Source: an uncultured Acetatifactor sp. (lineage in GTDB: Bacteria; Bacillota; Clostridia; Lachnospirales; Lachnospiraceae). From it: a stretch of 64,000 nucleotides of DNA. Under the pieces are notes generated by a model that ran no database searches, was not told the DNA's origin, and saw only the letters and a program-made list of their open reading frames with translations. Below, piece after piece: positions 51,338-59,649 of this stretch. The stretch covers positions 11,978-75,977 of the forward strand of contig CAJUIA010000020.1 in the NCBI GenBank assembly GCA_910586485.1, written 5' to 3'. Each line of letters begins with the position of its first letter. The stretch's first letter is position 1. A program made the translations under genes and the position numbers.

Positions 51338-53141
51338 CTAATTTTAACACACTCATGAAAGCCTTCTGAGGAATGACCACGTTGCCGATCTGCCGCATAC
51401 GTTTCTTTCCTTCCTTCTGCTTTTCCAACAGCTTCTTCTTTCTGGTAATATCTCCGCCGTAGCACTTTGCCAGCACGTCCTTCCTTAAGGCCTTCACCGT
51501 CTCCCTGGCAATGATCTTGCCCCCCACCGCCGCCTGAATGGGAATTTCGAATAAATGCCGGGGGATTTCATCCTTCAGCTTTTCGCACATCTTCCGGCCT
51601 CTCTCGTAGGCAGAATCACCATGCACGATAAAGGAAAGGGCATCCACTTCCTCTCGGTTAATCAGAATATCCAGCTTCACCAGCTTCGCCGGCTCATACC
51701 CCTTTAAATCATAATCAAAGGAAGCGTAACCTCTGGACCGTGATTTCAAGGCATCAAAGAAATCATATATAATCTCATTTAAGGGCAGCTCATATTTTAA
51801 AAGCGCCCTGGTGCCCTCGATATACTCCATGCTCAGATACCTGCCCCGCCGCTCCTGGCAGAGCTCCATGATGGACCCGATAAACTCGCTGGTAACCATG
51901 ATCTCCGCGCTGACCACCGGCTCCTCCATATGCTCAATCTCCGAAGGGTCCGGCAGATTGGAAGGATTGGTCAGCTCAATTACTTCGCCGTTCGTCTTGT
52001 ACACCTTATAGACCACACCCGGCGCCGTTGTCACCAGATCCAGATTATATTCCCTCTCCAGCCGCTCCTGAATCACGTCCAGATGCAGCAGTCCCAAAAA
52101 ACCGTAGCGGAAACCAAAGCCCAAGGCCACGGAGGTTTCCGGCTCATAATGTAAGGAAGCGTCATTTAACTGCAGCTTTTCCAGGGCATCCCGCAGATCG
52201 GGATATTTGGACCCGTCCGCCGGATACAGGCCGCAGTATACCATGGACTGCACCCGCCGATAGCCTGGCAGGGGCTCAGCGCAGGGATAATTGTCGTCCG
52301 TCACCGTATCGCCCACCGCCGTATCCTTCACATTTTTGATGGACGCGGTAATATAGCCCACCATGCCCGCTGAAAGCTCTTCACAGGGAATAAACTGCCC
52401 TGCGCCAAAATATCCTACCTCCACCACGTCCTCTTTGGCGCCGGTGGCCATCATGCGGATGGTGGTTCCTTTCTTTACGGTTCCTTCCATAATGCGGCAG
52501 AAAATGATAACACCCTTATAAGAATCATACAGGGAATCAAAGATCAGTGCCTTTAAGGGAGCCGTGGGATCGCCCTTCGGCGCGGGAATCTTTTTTACCA
52601 CCTGCTCCAGCACTTCCTCGATGCCGATTCCGTTTTTGGCGGAAATCAAAGGGGCATCCTGGGCCTCCAGGCCGATCACATCCTCAATCTCTTCTATCAC
52701 GCGCTCCGGATCCGCGCTGGGCAGATCAATTTTATTAATGACCGGAAACACCTCCAGATCATGATCCAGCGCCAGATATACATTGGCCAGGGTCTGGGCC
52801 TCGATCCCCTGGGCCGCATCCACTACCAGAATGGCCCCGTCGCAGGCGGCCAGAGAACGGCTGACCTCATAATTAAAGTCCACGTGCCCCGGTGTGTCGA
52901 TCAGGTTAAAAATATACTCCCTGCCGTCCTGCGCCTTATAAACCGTGCGCACGGACTGGGCCTTGATGGTAATGCCCCGCTCCCGCTCCAGCTCCATATT
53001 ATCTAAAATCTGATCCTGCATCTCCCTGCCGGTCAGCAGGCCCGTCTTTTCGATAATGCGGTCAGCCAATGTAGATTTTCCGTGATCTATATGTGCTACA
53101 ATGCAGAAATTACGAATACTGCTTTGATCTATTGATGCCAT
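51327..53141 (-). CDS. lepA: Elongation factor 4 (LepA)
   Basis: A 604-residue translational GTPase that back-translocates stalled ribosomes. G1 is [14 protein letters not shown], the switch region has [12 protein letters not shown]3 DTPGHVDF and G4 [11 protein letters not shown]. The LepA-specific C-terminal domain ends [20 protein letters not shown]. Length is normal. The 5' region (53,142-53,683) is filled with hairpins and repeat element B rather than a gene. Confidence 0.97.
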   Translation of the reverse strand: MASIDQSSIRNFCIVAHIDHGKSTLADRIIEKTGLLTGREMQDQILDNMELERERGITIKAQSVRTVYKAQDGREYIFNLIDTPGHVDFNYEVSRSLAACDGAILVVDAAQGIEAQTLANVYLALDHDLEVFPVINKIDLPSADPERVIEEIEDVIGLEAQDAPLISAKNGIGIEEVLEQVVKKIPAPKGDPTAPLKALIFDSLYDSYKGVIIFCRIMEGTVKKGTTIRMMATGAKEDVVEVGYFGAGQFIPCEELSAGMVGYITASIKNVKDTAVGDTVTDDNYPCAEPLPGYRRVQSMVYCGLYPADGSKYPDLRDALEKLQLNDASLHYEPETSVALGFGFRYGFLGLLHLDVIQERLEREYNLDLVTTAPGVVYKVYKTNGEVIELTNPSNLPDPSEIEHMEEPVVSAEIMVTSEFIGSIMELCQERRGRYLSMEYIEGTRALLKYELPLNEIIYDFFDALKSRSRGYASFDYDLKGYEPAKLVKLDILINREEVDALSFIVHGDSAYERGRKMCEKLKDEIPRHLFEIPIQAAVGGKIIARETVKALRKDVLAKCYGGDITRKKKLLEKQKEGKKRMRQIGNVVIPQKAFMSVLKLDDK

Positions 53142-53237
53142 TTGTATTTCCTCGTTTCCCCGTCAAGCGGCGGCAGTATGCCACTTTGCGCTTTGTTTTT
53201 CCTTTTCTCTCTCATACATACTCGAAAGCCCGTGCTG

Positions 53238-53284
53238 AATGCGAACTTCGTTCGCATTGCACTCTCTGTTTGACTTCGTCAAAC
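53238..53284. repeat. Two perfect TTC-triloop hairpins upstream of lepA
   Basis: AATGCGAAC-TTC-GTTCGCATT (53,238-53,258) and GTTTGAC-TTC-GTCAAAC (53,268-53,284) lie ten bases apart. On the minus strand the triloop is GAA. They share their form with the hairpins in element B and in the AAA-ATPase insertion. Confidence 0.7.
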
Positions 53285-53295
53285 GCTTTCTCGTT

Positions 53296-53354
53296 GATGG
53301 TACAAGAAAAACAAATGCCTGCTGCGCAGTCGCTTGTTTTTCTTTTGTACCATC
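53296..53354. repeat. Long inverted repeat upstream of lepA
   Basis: GATGGTACAAGAAAAACAA pairs with TTGTTTTTCTTTTGTACCATC apart from a 2-base bulge, around a 19-base GC-rich loop. No T-run follows on either strand, so I do not call it a terminator. Confidence 0.6.
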
Positions 53355-53463
53355 ATATCACAGGGAAACCTTGGTTGTCCAGTACAGGCTGGTTTACTTA
53401 TATCAGCTCAGTGCAGGTTTACTTGTATCGGCTCTTATATCAGCTCGGCCATTCCAAGAGCGG

Positions 53464-53660
53464 AACAGGCGACAGCCGGCCGTCGTTCTCAACGCAGACT
53501 GTGCAAAGAGTGCTTCGCACTCTTGTGAGATTTGCTTCGCAAACTCATGAATGCTTGTCGGTACTTGGCAGGCGTATTGTGCCTGCCTATGTACCGTTAC
53601 GTCGAGCCTCAAGCGAAAGCGTGTCTGCATGGGAATGACGGCCGGCTGCCGCCGTCAGGT
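53464..53660. repeat. Dyad-symmetric structured element, copy B (spoIIP-lepA gap)
   Basis: The second copy of element A. The long stem is CAGCCGGCCGTCGTTCTCAA (and on to GCAGAC) with GTCTGCATGGGAATGACGGC (and on to CGGCTG). The core hairpin has CGGTAC with GTACCG and GGCAGGC with GCCTGCC, where copy A has AGCAAGC with GCTTGCT. CCTCAAGCGAAAGCGTGTC is identical in both. About 48 extra bases (53,507-53,556) carry two further TTC-triloop hairpins. The spoIIP stop lies about 23 bases beyond the element. Confidence 0.75.
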
Positions 53661-53683
53661 CATGGAAGACCGAATCCTTGCCC

Positions 53684-55003
53684 CTACTCTCCTGACAACA
53701 CCATATCCAGGATATGAGCCAGCGGATCGCAGGCATTCATGGCTTCCTCCACCGTATTGTTCTGGGCCCCCAGCTCCACCAGCAGATACTTGTCTTTCAG
53801 GTGCATATTATACCGATAACCTTTCAGATAAATCTTTCTTGTGAGCCCCGGATAAAACTCCACCGCCTTTTTCTGCATCTGAAAGGAAAATGCCAGATTA
53901 CCGTCCAGATTTTCATTATAGAGATAAGTGATGTCTCCCGTCTTCTTGGTCTTGGAAAGACCGTTAAAAAACATAAATCTGGCGGTGGGCTTTCCGTCCA
54001 GATCCATCACCAGCCTAGTAGATTCCGGCATCTCGTCCCTATGTAGATCAATCACCACCTGGATGGACGGATTATCCCGCAAAATCTGCTCAAGCTCCGG
54101 CAGCGCTTTTGAATACGCCTGATTCCTGTCCGTATCATACTCCGCCGTATGATGAAGCACATTATAGCCGTAATCCTCCGTTAAAATCTGCGCCAGCCTC
54201 TCCCCCACCCCCACAATGGTCGTGGACCTGTCTCCCTCCACGGAATCCGCAAAGGCCTCTCTGGAATGCGTATGAAAAATCAAAATCTGAGGCCCGGTCC
54301 CTTCCTTTGAGACCGACATATCCTTCGCCAGAAAGCTTTCCACATTCAGCCTGTCGCTGCCTGCGATGGTAGTGGAATCCACGATATAAAACTGCTTAAC
54401 CAGAGTCTCATAATCCTTCAGGCTCTCCAAATCCACCTGCGACTGCTGAACATGGGGTGAAAAATCGAGATTTTCCTGTCTCTGCATGGCAGCCTCGTTC
54501 TCTTCCTTCAAAAGCTCCCCCAGAGACTGTTCCATTTCCTCCTGAATCTCCGGATCGGCAGGCTCTTCCGATGAAATTCCCTCTTCTGCCTCCGCCAGCA
54601 GTATTTCTCTGAGTTCCTTGTTCTCCGCAGAAAGCGACGGTCCCGAAAGTATCTCCCCCGTTCCGTATTCCTCCGTCGCATACCCATAAAAAGGAAACAG
54701 ACTGTCAATCTGCTCCAGAAAAAGCCAGCAGCCGGTCCCGCCGGATCTTTCGAACAGTATGCAGGGCATGAACATGTCATACAGGCCTGCGGCAGTTGCA
54801 TCTGCCATTTCCAGCAGCATTCCCGGCTTTTTCCTCTCTTCCCCCTTTGCAGCCTCTCCTTTATTGCCGCCGCAGCTTTGGGCCATGCCGGACAATACCA
54901 AAATCAACAGCGCGATCACCCCGGCCTTCGCCGCAGGCAGTCGCCCTGCGGTGCTTTTTTCCTTCGCCACCGGCCACTTTCCTCGCCATTTTCTTTCATA
55001 CAA
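53684..55003 (-). CDS. spoIIP: Stage II sporulation protein P (SpoIIP)
   Basis: A 439-residue SpoIIP, a peptidoglycan hydrolase of the engulfment machine. A membrane anchor lies at about 27-44 (VIALLILVLSGMAQSCGG); a variable acidic region follows, then the catalytic domain with QILIFHTHSREAFAD, YDTDRNQAYSKALPELEQIL, VVIDLHRDEMPE and LLVELGAQNNTVEEAMN. The frame starts at a TTG at 55,003 without a good ribosome-binding site; GTG 54,970 with GAGGAAAG is an alternative. It follows gpr, the conserved clostridial order. Confidence 0.93.
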   Translation of the reverse strand: MYERKWRGKWPVAKEKSTAGRLPAAKAGVIALLILVLSGMAQSCGGNKGEAAKGEERKKPGMLLEMADATAAGLYDMFMPCILFERSGGTGCWLFLEQIDSLFPFYGYATEEYGTGEILSGPSLSAENKELREILLAEAEEGISSEEPADPEIQEEMEQSLGELLKEENEAAMQRQENLDFSPHVQQSQVDLESLKDYETLVKQFYIVDSTTIAGSDRLNVESFLAKDMSVSKEGTGPQILIFHTHSREAFADSVEGDRSTTIVGVGERLAQILTEDYGYNVLHHTAEYDTDRNQAYSKALPELEQILRDNPSIQVVIDLHRDEMPESTRLVMDLDGKPTARFMFFNGLSKTKKTGDITYLYNENLDGNLAFSFQMQKKAVEFYPGLTRKIYLKGYRYNMHLKDKYLLVELGAQNNTVEEAMNACDPLAHILDMVLSGE

Positions 55004-55063
55004 GTATATGTCCCAGGCAGCACGGCTATTCTTTTTGTATGGTTCATAGAAATCAGGCCTGCT

Positions 55064-55984
55064 TCAACACATCCGCATCTCCATGGCCATGTTGATTCCT
55101 TCCGAGACGGTAAAGCTGATCCGCTTGATCACCGCATCAATATCCTTTCCCGTCATATACATATTGTTCAGCTCCGGAAACGGCGGCTGCTGCCTGCTGA
55201 CACATTTCATTATATCCGTGCCGTCTTCCTCCGACAGCATTTTTTCCATGGCATCCATAACGATGGTTGCAGAATCCACCACCGTGGGAATGCCGATGGC
55301 AATGACCGGGATTCCTAAGCTTTCTTCCGTCAGAGCGTTTCGGTGATTACCGACTCCCGATCCCGGCTGAATTCCGGTATTGGTGATCTGAATGGTGCGG
55401 TTAAGACGTTTGGTGCTTCTTGCGGCAAGAGCGTCTACCACAATCAGCACATCCGGCTCGGTTTCCCTGATCACTCCTTTTACAATCTCCGCCGTCTCCA
55501 TTCCCGTCCTGGCCATAACCCCCGGCTCTAAAGCGCTGAGAGAATTCATTTTATTGCAGTTATAAGCCGCCTTGCCGTACTCCTTCACAATATGCCTGGT
55601 AATAAACAGATTATCCACGGTCTGCGGCCCCAAAGCGTCCGCGGTCACCTCCCGGTTCCCCAGCCCCACCACAAGAATATTCTGTTCCCTGTCATCCTGG
55701 GGCAAGAGCTTGAGCAATTCCTCTGCCAGGCACTTTGAAACCTCGCGATGATAATCCTCATCCGGCTCAACCATGGCCGGTGCCTCCATGGTCACATAAA
55801 TCCCCATTGGCTTTCCCATGGCCTTTGCGGCGTTTTTGGTGTCGATTGTGACCTTTGTCACCCTGACATCCTCTTCCTCCCGATAATATTCTTCCACATT
55901 TACGCCCCTCAGCTCGCTCTCCGCCTCGCTGATGCTCTCCCTGGCTTCAAGGGCCAGATCCGTCCTCATCTGAAAAATTCCCAT
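55064..55984 (-). CDS. gpr: Germination protease GPR
   Basis: A 306-residue GPR, which degrades small acid-soluble spore proteins at germination. It starts MGIFQMRTDLALEARESI with the propeptide; GLGNREVTADALGPQTVDN, PGVMARTGMETAEIVKGV and VDALAARSTKRLNRTIQITN are the family's core and hold its catalytic aspartates. GGAGG six bases before ATG 55,984 sets the start; the frame opens 12 codons earlier. gpr-spoIIP-lepA-hemW is a well-kept clostridial block. Confidence 0.96.
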   Translation of the reverse strand: MGIFQMRTDLALEARESISEAESELRGVNVEEYYREEEDVRVTKVTIDTKNAAKAMGKPMGIYVTMEAPAMVEPDEDYHREVSKCLAEELLKLLPQDDREQNILVVGLGNREVTADALGPQTVDNLFITRHIVKEYGKAAYNCNKMNSLSALEPGVMARTGMETAEIVKGVIRETEPDVLIVVDALAARSTKRLNRTIQITNTGIQPGSGVGNHRNALTEESLGIPVIAIGIPTVVDSATIVMDAMEKMLSEEDGTDIMKCVSRQQPPFPELNNMYMTGKDIDAVIKRISFTVSEGINMAMEMRMC

Positions 55985-56090
55985 GTCTAGCCTCCGTATG
56001 ATCTTACCGTTTGAAAACATTTTCCTTATTTTTTACGAAAGAAATCGGAAATATTCAAATGAAACGAATATACCGGAATTCCTGGATCAT

Positions 56091-57974
56091 TCAGGGATTC
56101 GGCATTTCATATCTTTTTTTGTTCTTTTTTCTGCCCCGCAGCAGATCTGCATACCAAAATACGATTTCGGCTATATGAGGCAGCTCTCCCTCCCTGCCTG
56201 TCTGCCGCCAGATTTCCTTATAGGCCATAAACCAGTTTTCCAGCCGCTCCGCAAGGGCAAAAGCAAGGCCTGCATCCGCCGCCTTCCCTTCCACGGCCTG
56301 CAAAAGAGCCATACCCACATTGTTCCAGGTATCCATGCCCTCCGCCGTCAGCTCCAGCTCCTGCATCAGGCCTCTCTTACTGCTGTCCATGCAGACCGCC
56401 GTGCGTTTGAATTCCCGGCGAAGGGTTCTAATCTTCTCCGCCGCCTGTTCTGCCTTCTTCATCTCGCTCTTCCTGCTCTCCAGCATTTTATTTATATCAG
56501 CTTCCTCCCCCGGCTCTCCCAGCACCGCAAATTCATAAAGCATCACTGCCTCATACCAGTCAAAGCAGCTGCAGTCCGCAAGCTCATCCAGCCATCCCAC
56601 CAGCCGTCCGCTGGCGTCCCGATATTCCAGTATGGAAATCCGACGATTCAGCTCTTCCTCCGGAATCTCACTGCCATTCCAGGAAAAGGCTGCTCCGTAG
56701 ATCAGCCCCGGAACGGAATGGGCCGGATGATTAATATGTCCGTAATCTCCCCAATCTGTATTCAGGATTCCGGCCGCATGATACTTCCTGGCATAGCCGC
56801 ACATTCTGCTAATATTCCGATAGCTGTCGCCAATCCGGTTCATCCACTGATTCCAGCCGCTTACCCCCGGACAGAGATACTGAGGTACTCCTGCCTCCGC
56901 CATCCTGCGGCTCTCTTCCTCCCGCTGATCCGGTGCGTACCCCCAGGTTAAGCAAACAGTCCCCTCAGGCAGCTCCTTTGCCAGCATGGGGTCTCCGGCG
57001 ATCACGTCTCCCCAGAACATGGGCGTTTTCCCCCGCTCCTTTAGGAAAAGGCAAAGCTCCTTTAGATAATCCACATAAATACGGTGAATTCCCTTTTCCT
57101 CCGCCAGCTTTGCCGATCTGCCCTTTCCCAGATCAAAGGTCTCGTCTGCACACAGGTTAAAGCGGTCGGAGCGAAAGAGCGCCATATATTCCTCCAGCAG
57201 CGTCTTTATAAAAGGCAGCGTCCGCTCATCCGAAACATTCACCGTATGATGCCGCATCCGGTCCCAAAAGGAAAAAGGCTGGGCGGAAGCATCCGGCAGT
57301 TCGCACAGCTCATCATAGCTTTTGGTAGAAAGCAGCATGTAAAGGTGGCCAAAGCTGGCCAGAGAGGGAATCAGCTCGATATGCCTCTCCGCACAGTAAT
57401 CGTCCAGCTCCATAATCTCTTCCGCGGTCAAAGGCGTGGTATCACGCCACATCTCCGACAAATCCCGAAAGAGATAAGTATGCTCCACATACAGCTGAAA
57501 TTCATTGATCTTATATCTGCACAATCTGTCTGCAATCCGCTTCAGCTCTTCCAGCTTCAGCACCCGCCCCCTGGTCTGGTCCAGGTAATACCCCCGTCCG
57601 GCAATCTCCGGGTAATCCCGCACCGTGACACCGGGAATCAATGCCCCTTTTTGCTCTACCATCTGACACAAGGTCTGCACGCCGTACAAAAGACCTGCAC
57701 CGTCTCCCCCCAGCACACGGATTCCCTCCGCCTGCACCTCAAGCCGGTACTCCTGCCCCTTCAGACCGCTTTCCAGCGCCAGCCCAATATCGCCCCTGCG
57801 AGACCTGCCCCTTGTGACAGGCAGCTCCAGACCGGCCCACTGCCTGATACAGTCCTGCAGCAGCCTGGCCGGCAGCAGCTCTGCACCCTCTTCACAGACA
57901 ATGTATGTGCCAAATGCACACTCAAAGCTGTCTTCTCTGTAAAAGATTTCCTGCGGTGTCGGAATGAAAATCAT
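56091..57974 (-). CDS. Glycoside hydrolase family 20 enzyme (beta-N-acetylhexosaminidase-like)
   Basis: A 627-residue protein with a GH20b N-terminal domain (LEVQAEGIRVLGGDGAGLLY, VRDYPEIAGRGYYLDQTRGR) and a TIM barrel. The likely catalytic pair is Asp277-Glu278 in RFNLCADETFDLG; LYVEHTYLF and SFSWNGSEIP line the pocket. No signal peptide is seen, so it is probably cytoplasmic and acts on imported N-acetylhexosaminides. It is inserted between rpsT and gpr, which are normally adjacent. GGGAGG lies before the ATG. Confidence 0.88.
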   Translation of the reverse strand: MIFIPTPQEIFYREDSFECAFGTYIVCEEGAELLPARLLQDCIRQWAGLELPVTRGRSRRGDIGLALESGLKGQEYRLEVQAEGIRVLGGDGAGLLYGVQTLCQMVEQKGALIPGVTVRDYPEIAGRGYYLDQTRGRVLKLEELKRIADRLCRYKINEFQLYVEHTYLFRDLSEMWRDTTPLTAEEIMELDDYCAERHIELIPSLASFGHLYMLLSTKSYDELCELPDASAQPFSFWDRMRHHTVNVSDERTLPFIKTLLEEYMALFRSDRFNLCADETFDLGKGRSAKLAEEKGIHRIYVDYLKELCLFLKERGKTPMFWGDVIAGDPMLAKELPEGTVCLTWGYAPDQREEESRRMAEAGVPQYLCPGVSGWNQWMNRIGDSYRNISRMCGYARKYHAAGILNTDWGDYGHINHPAHSVPGLIYGAAFSWNGSEIPEEELNRRISILEYRDASGRLVGWLDELADCSCFDWYEAVMLYEFAVLGEPGEEADINKMLESRKSEMKKAEQAAEKIRTLRREFKRTAVCMDSSKRGLMQELELTAEGMDTWNNVGMALLQAVEGKAADAGLAFALAERLENWFMAYKEIWRQTGREGELPHIAEIVFWYADLLRGRKKNKKRYEMPNP

Positions 57975-58207
57975 GCTGATACCTCCCTTTCAACTGTACA
58001 AATATCTCCGGCCGTTACCATAACATCACATCCCCTCTATAAATTTTTCCGAAAAGTTAATATTCCGAAACTTCTTTTAAAATATTATATACCTTAAAAG
58101 GTCCTTCCCTCAATCAAATTCTTTCTTATCCCCATTACTTTCCCCATTAATCCGCATTACTTTCCTCATTAGTCCTCATTTCATCCCATAAAAAAACAAA
58201 ATATGTA

Positions 58208-58236
58208 TTGACAAACCATCCAGAATTGACTAAACT
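58208..58236 (+). promoter_or_regulatory. Predicted rpsT promoter
   Basis: TTGACA (58,208-58,213) and TAAACT (58,231-58,236) with a 17-base spacer. This leaves a leader of about 85 nt before the start. The bases 57,975-58,207 hold the GH20 upstream region, with a TATATAATAT stretch that may be its -10 and two 18-base near-repeats (58,133 and 58,155). Confidence 0.6.
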
Positions 58237-58328
58237 ACTATCGTATGTTTGCATTAGTCTTCCGTGTCTGGCTAAGGCGAAACAGCTTAAATGAATGATT
58301 ATTGTATACAAATTGGAGGTGTAACGAC

Positions 58329-58592
58329 TTGGCTAACATTAAATCCGCAAAAAAGAGAATTCTGGTGAACCGCACCAAGGCCGAAAGGAACAAGGCCGTA
58401 AGATCCGGCGTTAAAACCGCAATGAAGAAGGTATTTACCGCTGTTGAATCCGGTGATAAATCCGCTGCGCAGGCGGCTCTTGCCGATGCTACCAAAACCA
58501 TTGAAATGGCTGGCAGCAAGGGAGTTTATCACAAGAACAATGTGGCTCATAAGGTTTCCCGTATCAGCAAGGCCGTAAACGGCATGGCTTAA
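58329..58592 (+). CDS. rpsT: 30S ribosomal protein S20
   Basis: An 87-residue S20, the only plus-strand gene. It reads (M)ANIKSAKKRILVNRTKAER and ends SRISKAVNGMA, with the Lys/Ala-rich helices of the family. Translation begins at TTG 58,329, nine bases after GGAGG, not at the upstream ATG at 58,302 that would add nine unrelated residues. A UUG start is also used by Escherichia coli rpsT, where it is tied to autoregulation. Confidence 0.96.
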   Translation: MANIKSAKKRILVNRTKAERNKAVRSGVKTAMKKVFTAVESGDKSAAQAALADATKTIEMAGSKGVYHKNNVAHKVSRISKAVNGMA

Positions 58593-58621
58593 TATGAATT
58601 CAAAAGTGTCTGCTGCACTTT

Positions 58622-58668
58622 AAAAAAGGAGCTGTGGCACCGATCATGGTGTACGGCTCCTTTTTACG
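58622..58668 (+). terminator. rpsT terminator
   Basis: Hairpin with arms AAAAAGGAGC and GCTCCTTTTT, the right arm supplying the T-run, 30 bases past the rpsT stop. Confidence 0.85.
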
Positions 58669-58671
58669 CGG

Positions 58672-58713
58672 TAAAAAAGACTGCCGAGGCGCCTGAACCC
58701 GGCAGTCTTTTTC
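58672..58713. terminator. Terminator of the TPM/zinc-ribbon operon (bidirectional form)
   Basis: Arms GACTGCCG and CGGCAGTC with a 13-base loop; T-runs follow on both strands (TTTTTT on minus, TTTTTCTTTTC on plus). It lies 13 bases past the minus-strand TPM gene stop and back to back with the rpsT terminator. Confidence 0.8.
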
Positions 58714-58725
58714 TTTTCTGCAGCT

Positions 58726-59637
58726 TTAATGTCTGTGTCCGCCTCCGCCATGGCTTGCGCCGCTTCTGCTGACATGATGTCCGCCGCCTCCGCCGGAATG
58801 TCCGCCGCTGCTCCCGCTGCTGGTCTCAATCTTCCGCTTTACCACATTCTTACGGATCAAGTCATCTCTCTGATCCTGCATCACAGGTTTTCCTCCTGCC
58901 ACATAAGCATTGACCGCCGTGGTATCACGGGCCTTGTTCTTTCCTAAATGAGAAGCAGCATATGCCCCTGCAATGATGAGGGAGATCACCAGCGCCCCCA
59001 GATAATATATTCCGTCCAGCCGCACACTGCCGCCGTCCAGATAACTGCTTACCTTGTCAATATAGCGCATATATGCCCTGCAGGGATCGCTGTCATAATA
59101 ATCATCCACGGCATACAGTACACTTTCCACGGCCCTGACGCTGAGAGCATCCTCCACCCTTCCGCTGGTGGACAGCCATTCTCCCCTCTGCCCCTCATAA
59201 CGATTATCAATCAATATGGAGCCGTCCCCGTCAAAGCCTTTATTGTATCCGAAACCATTCTCATCCCAAAAATCATCCGCTATGGCTGTCATATTTGTTT
59301 CCCAGTCTGACGAATCCAAACCGCTCTCTAAAGCCTCATATCCTTCCACAGGCCGGCTGATGGTCAGAATGACAAAGTCCGCCTTATACTGCTCTTCCTT
59401 TTCTGCAATATATTCCCGCAGCCGCTCTTCTTCCCCGTCCGTCAGAATACCCGCATTGTCATAGACCCGCTCTCCGGGCGCCGAGGTATTGGTCCGTTCT
59501 ACTTCCCCGCTTCCTCCGGCAAAATGTCTGATGCCCACACCTGCGGTTACTGCCGCCATGATCCCCACAAGGATGAACCAAATGCGGAAATGGCGAAGGT
59601 ATTGCCTGATTGCTTCTTTTTTATAATCGTCCTTCAC
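58726..59637 (-). CDS. TPM-domain membrane protein with Gly/His-rich tail
   Basis: A 303-residue protein. A first membrane segment lies at about 16-35, then a TPM domain (VYDNAGILTDGEEERLREYI, ADFVILTISR, FDGDGSILIDNRYEG) of the YgcG/TLP18.3 type, a second membrane segment near 212-231 (GALVISLIIAGAYAASHL) and a tail of about 30 residues made of Ser, Gly and His (HSGGGGGHHVSRS). TPM proteins act in quality control or repair of membrane complexes; the role here is unknown. It overlaps nothing and lies 12 bases after its zinc-ribbon partner. Confidence 0.82.
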   Translation of the reverse strand: MKDDYKKEAIRQYLRHFRIWFILVGIMAAVTAGVGIRHFAGGSGEVERTNTSAPGERVYDNAGILTDGEEERLREYIAEKEEQYKADFVILTISRPVEGYEALESGLDSSDWETNMTAIADDFWDENGFGYNKGFDGDGSILIDNRYEGQRGEWLSTSGRVEDALSVRAVESVLYAVDDYYDSDPCRAYMRYIDKVSSYLDGGSVRLDGIYYLGALVISLIIAGAYAASHLGKNKARDTTAVNAYVAGGKPVMQDQRDDLIRKNVVKRKIETSSGSSGGHSGGGGGHHVSRSGASHGGGGHRH

Positions 59638-59649
59638 TCTGATCCCCTC

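Noticed and set aside
53296..53354. spoIIP terminator
   Set aside because: The hairpin lies over 300 bases past the spoIIP stop and has no T-run on the minus strand.
53093..53638. A 181-codon plus-strand open frame across the spoIIP-lepA gap
   Set aside because: It runs through the hairpins and element B and starts inside lepA. Its composition follows the repeats; there is no ribosome-binding site.
58133..58172. A functional direct repeat upstream of rpsT
   Set aside because: Two 18-base near-copies 22 bases apart in a low-complexity C/T-rich stretch; this is likely simple-sequence drift.
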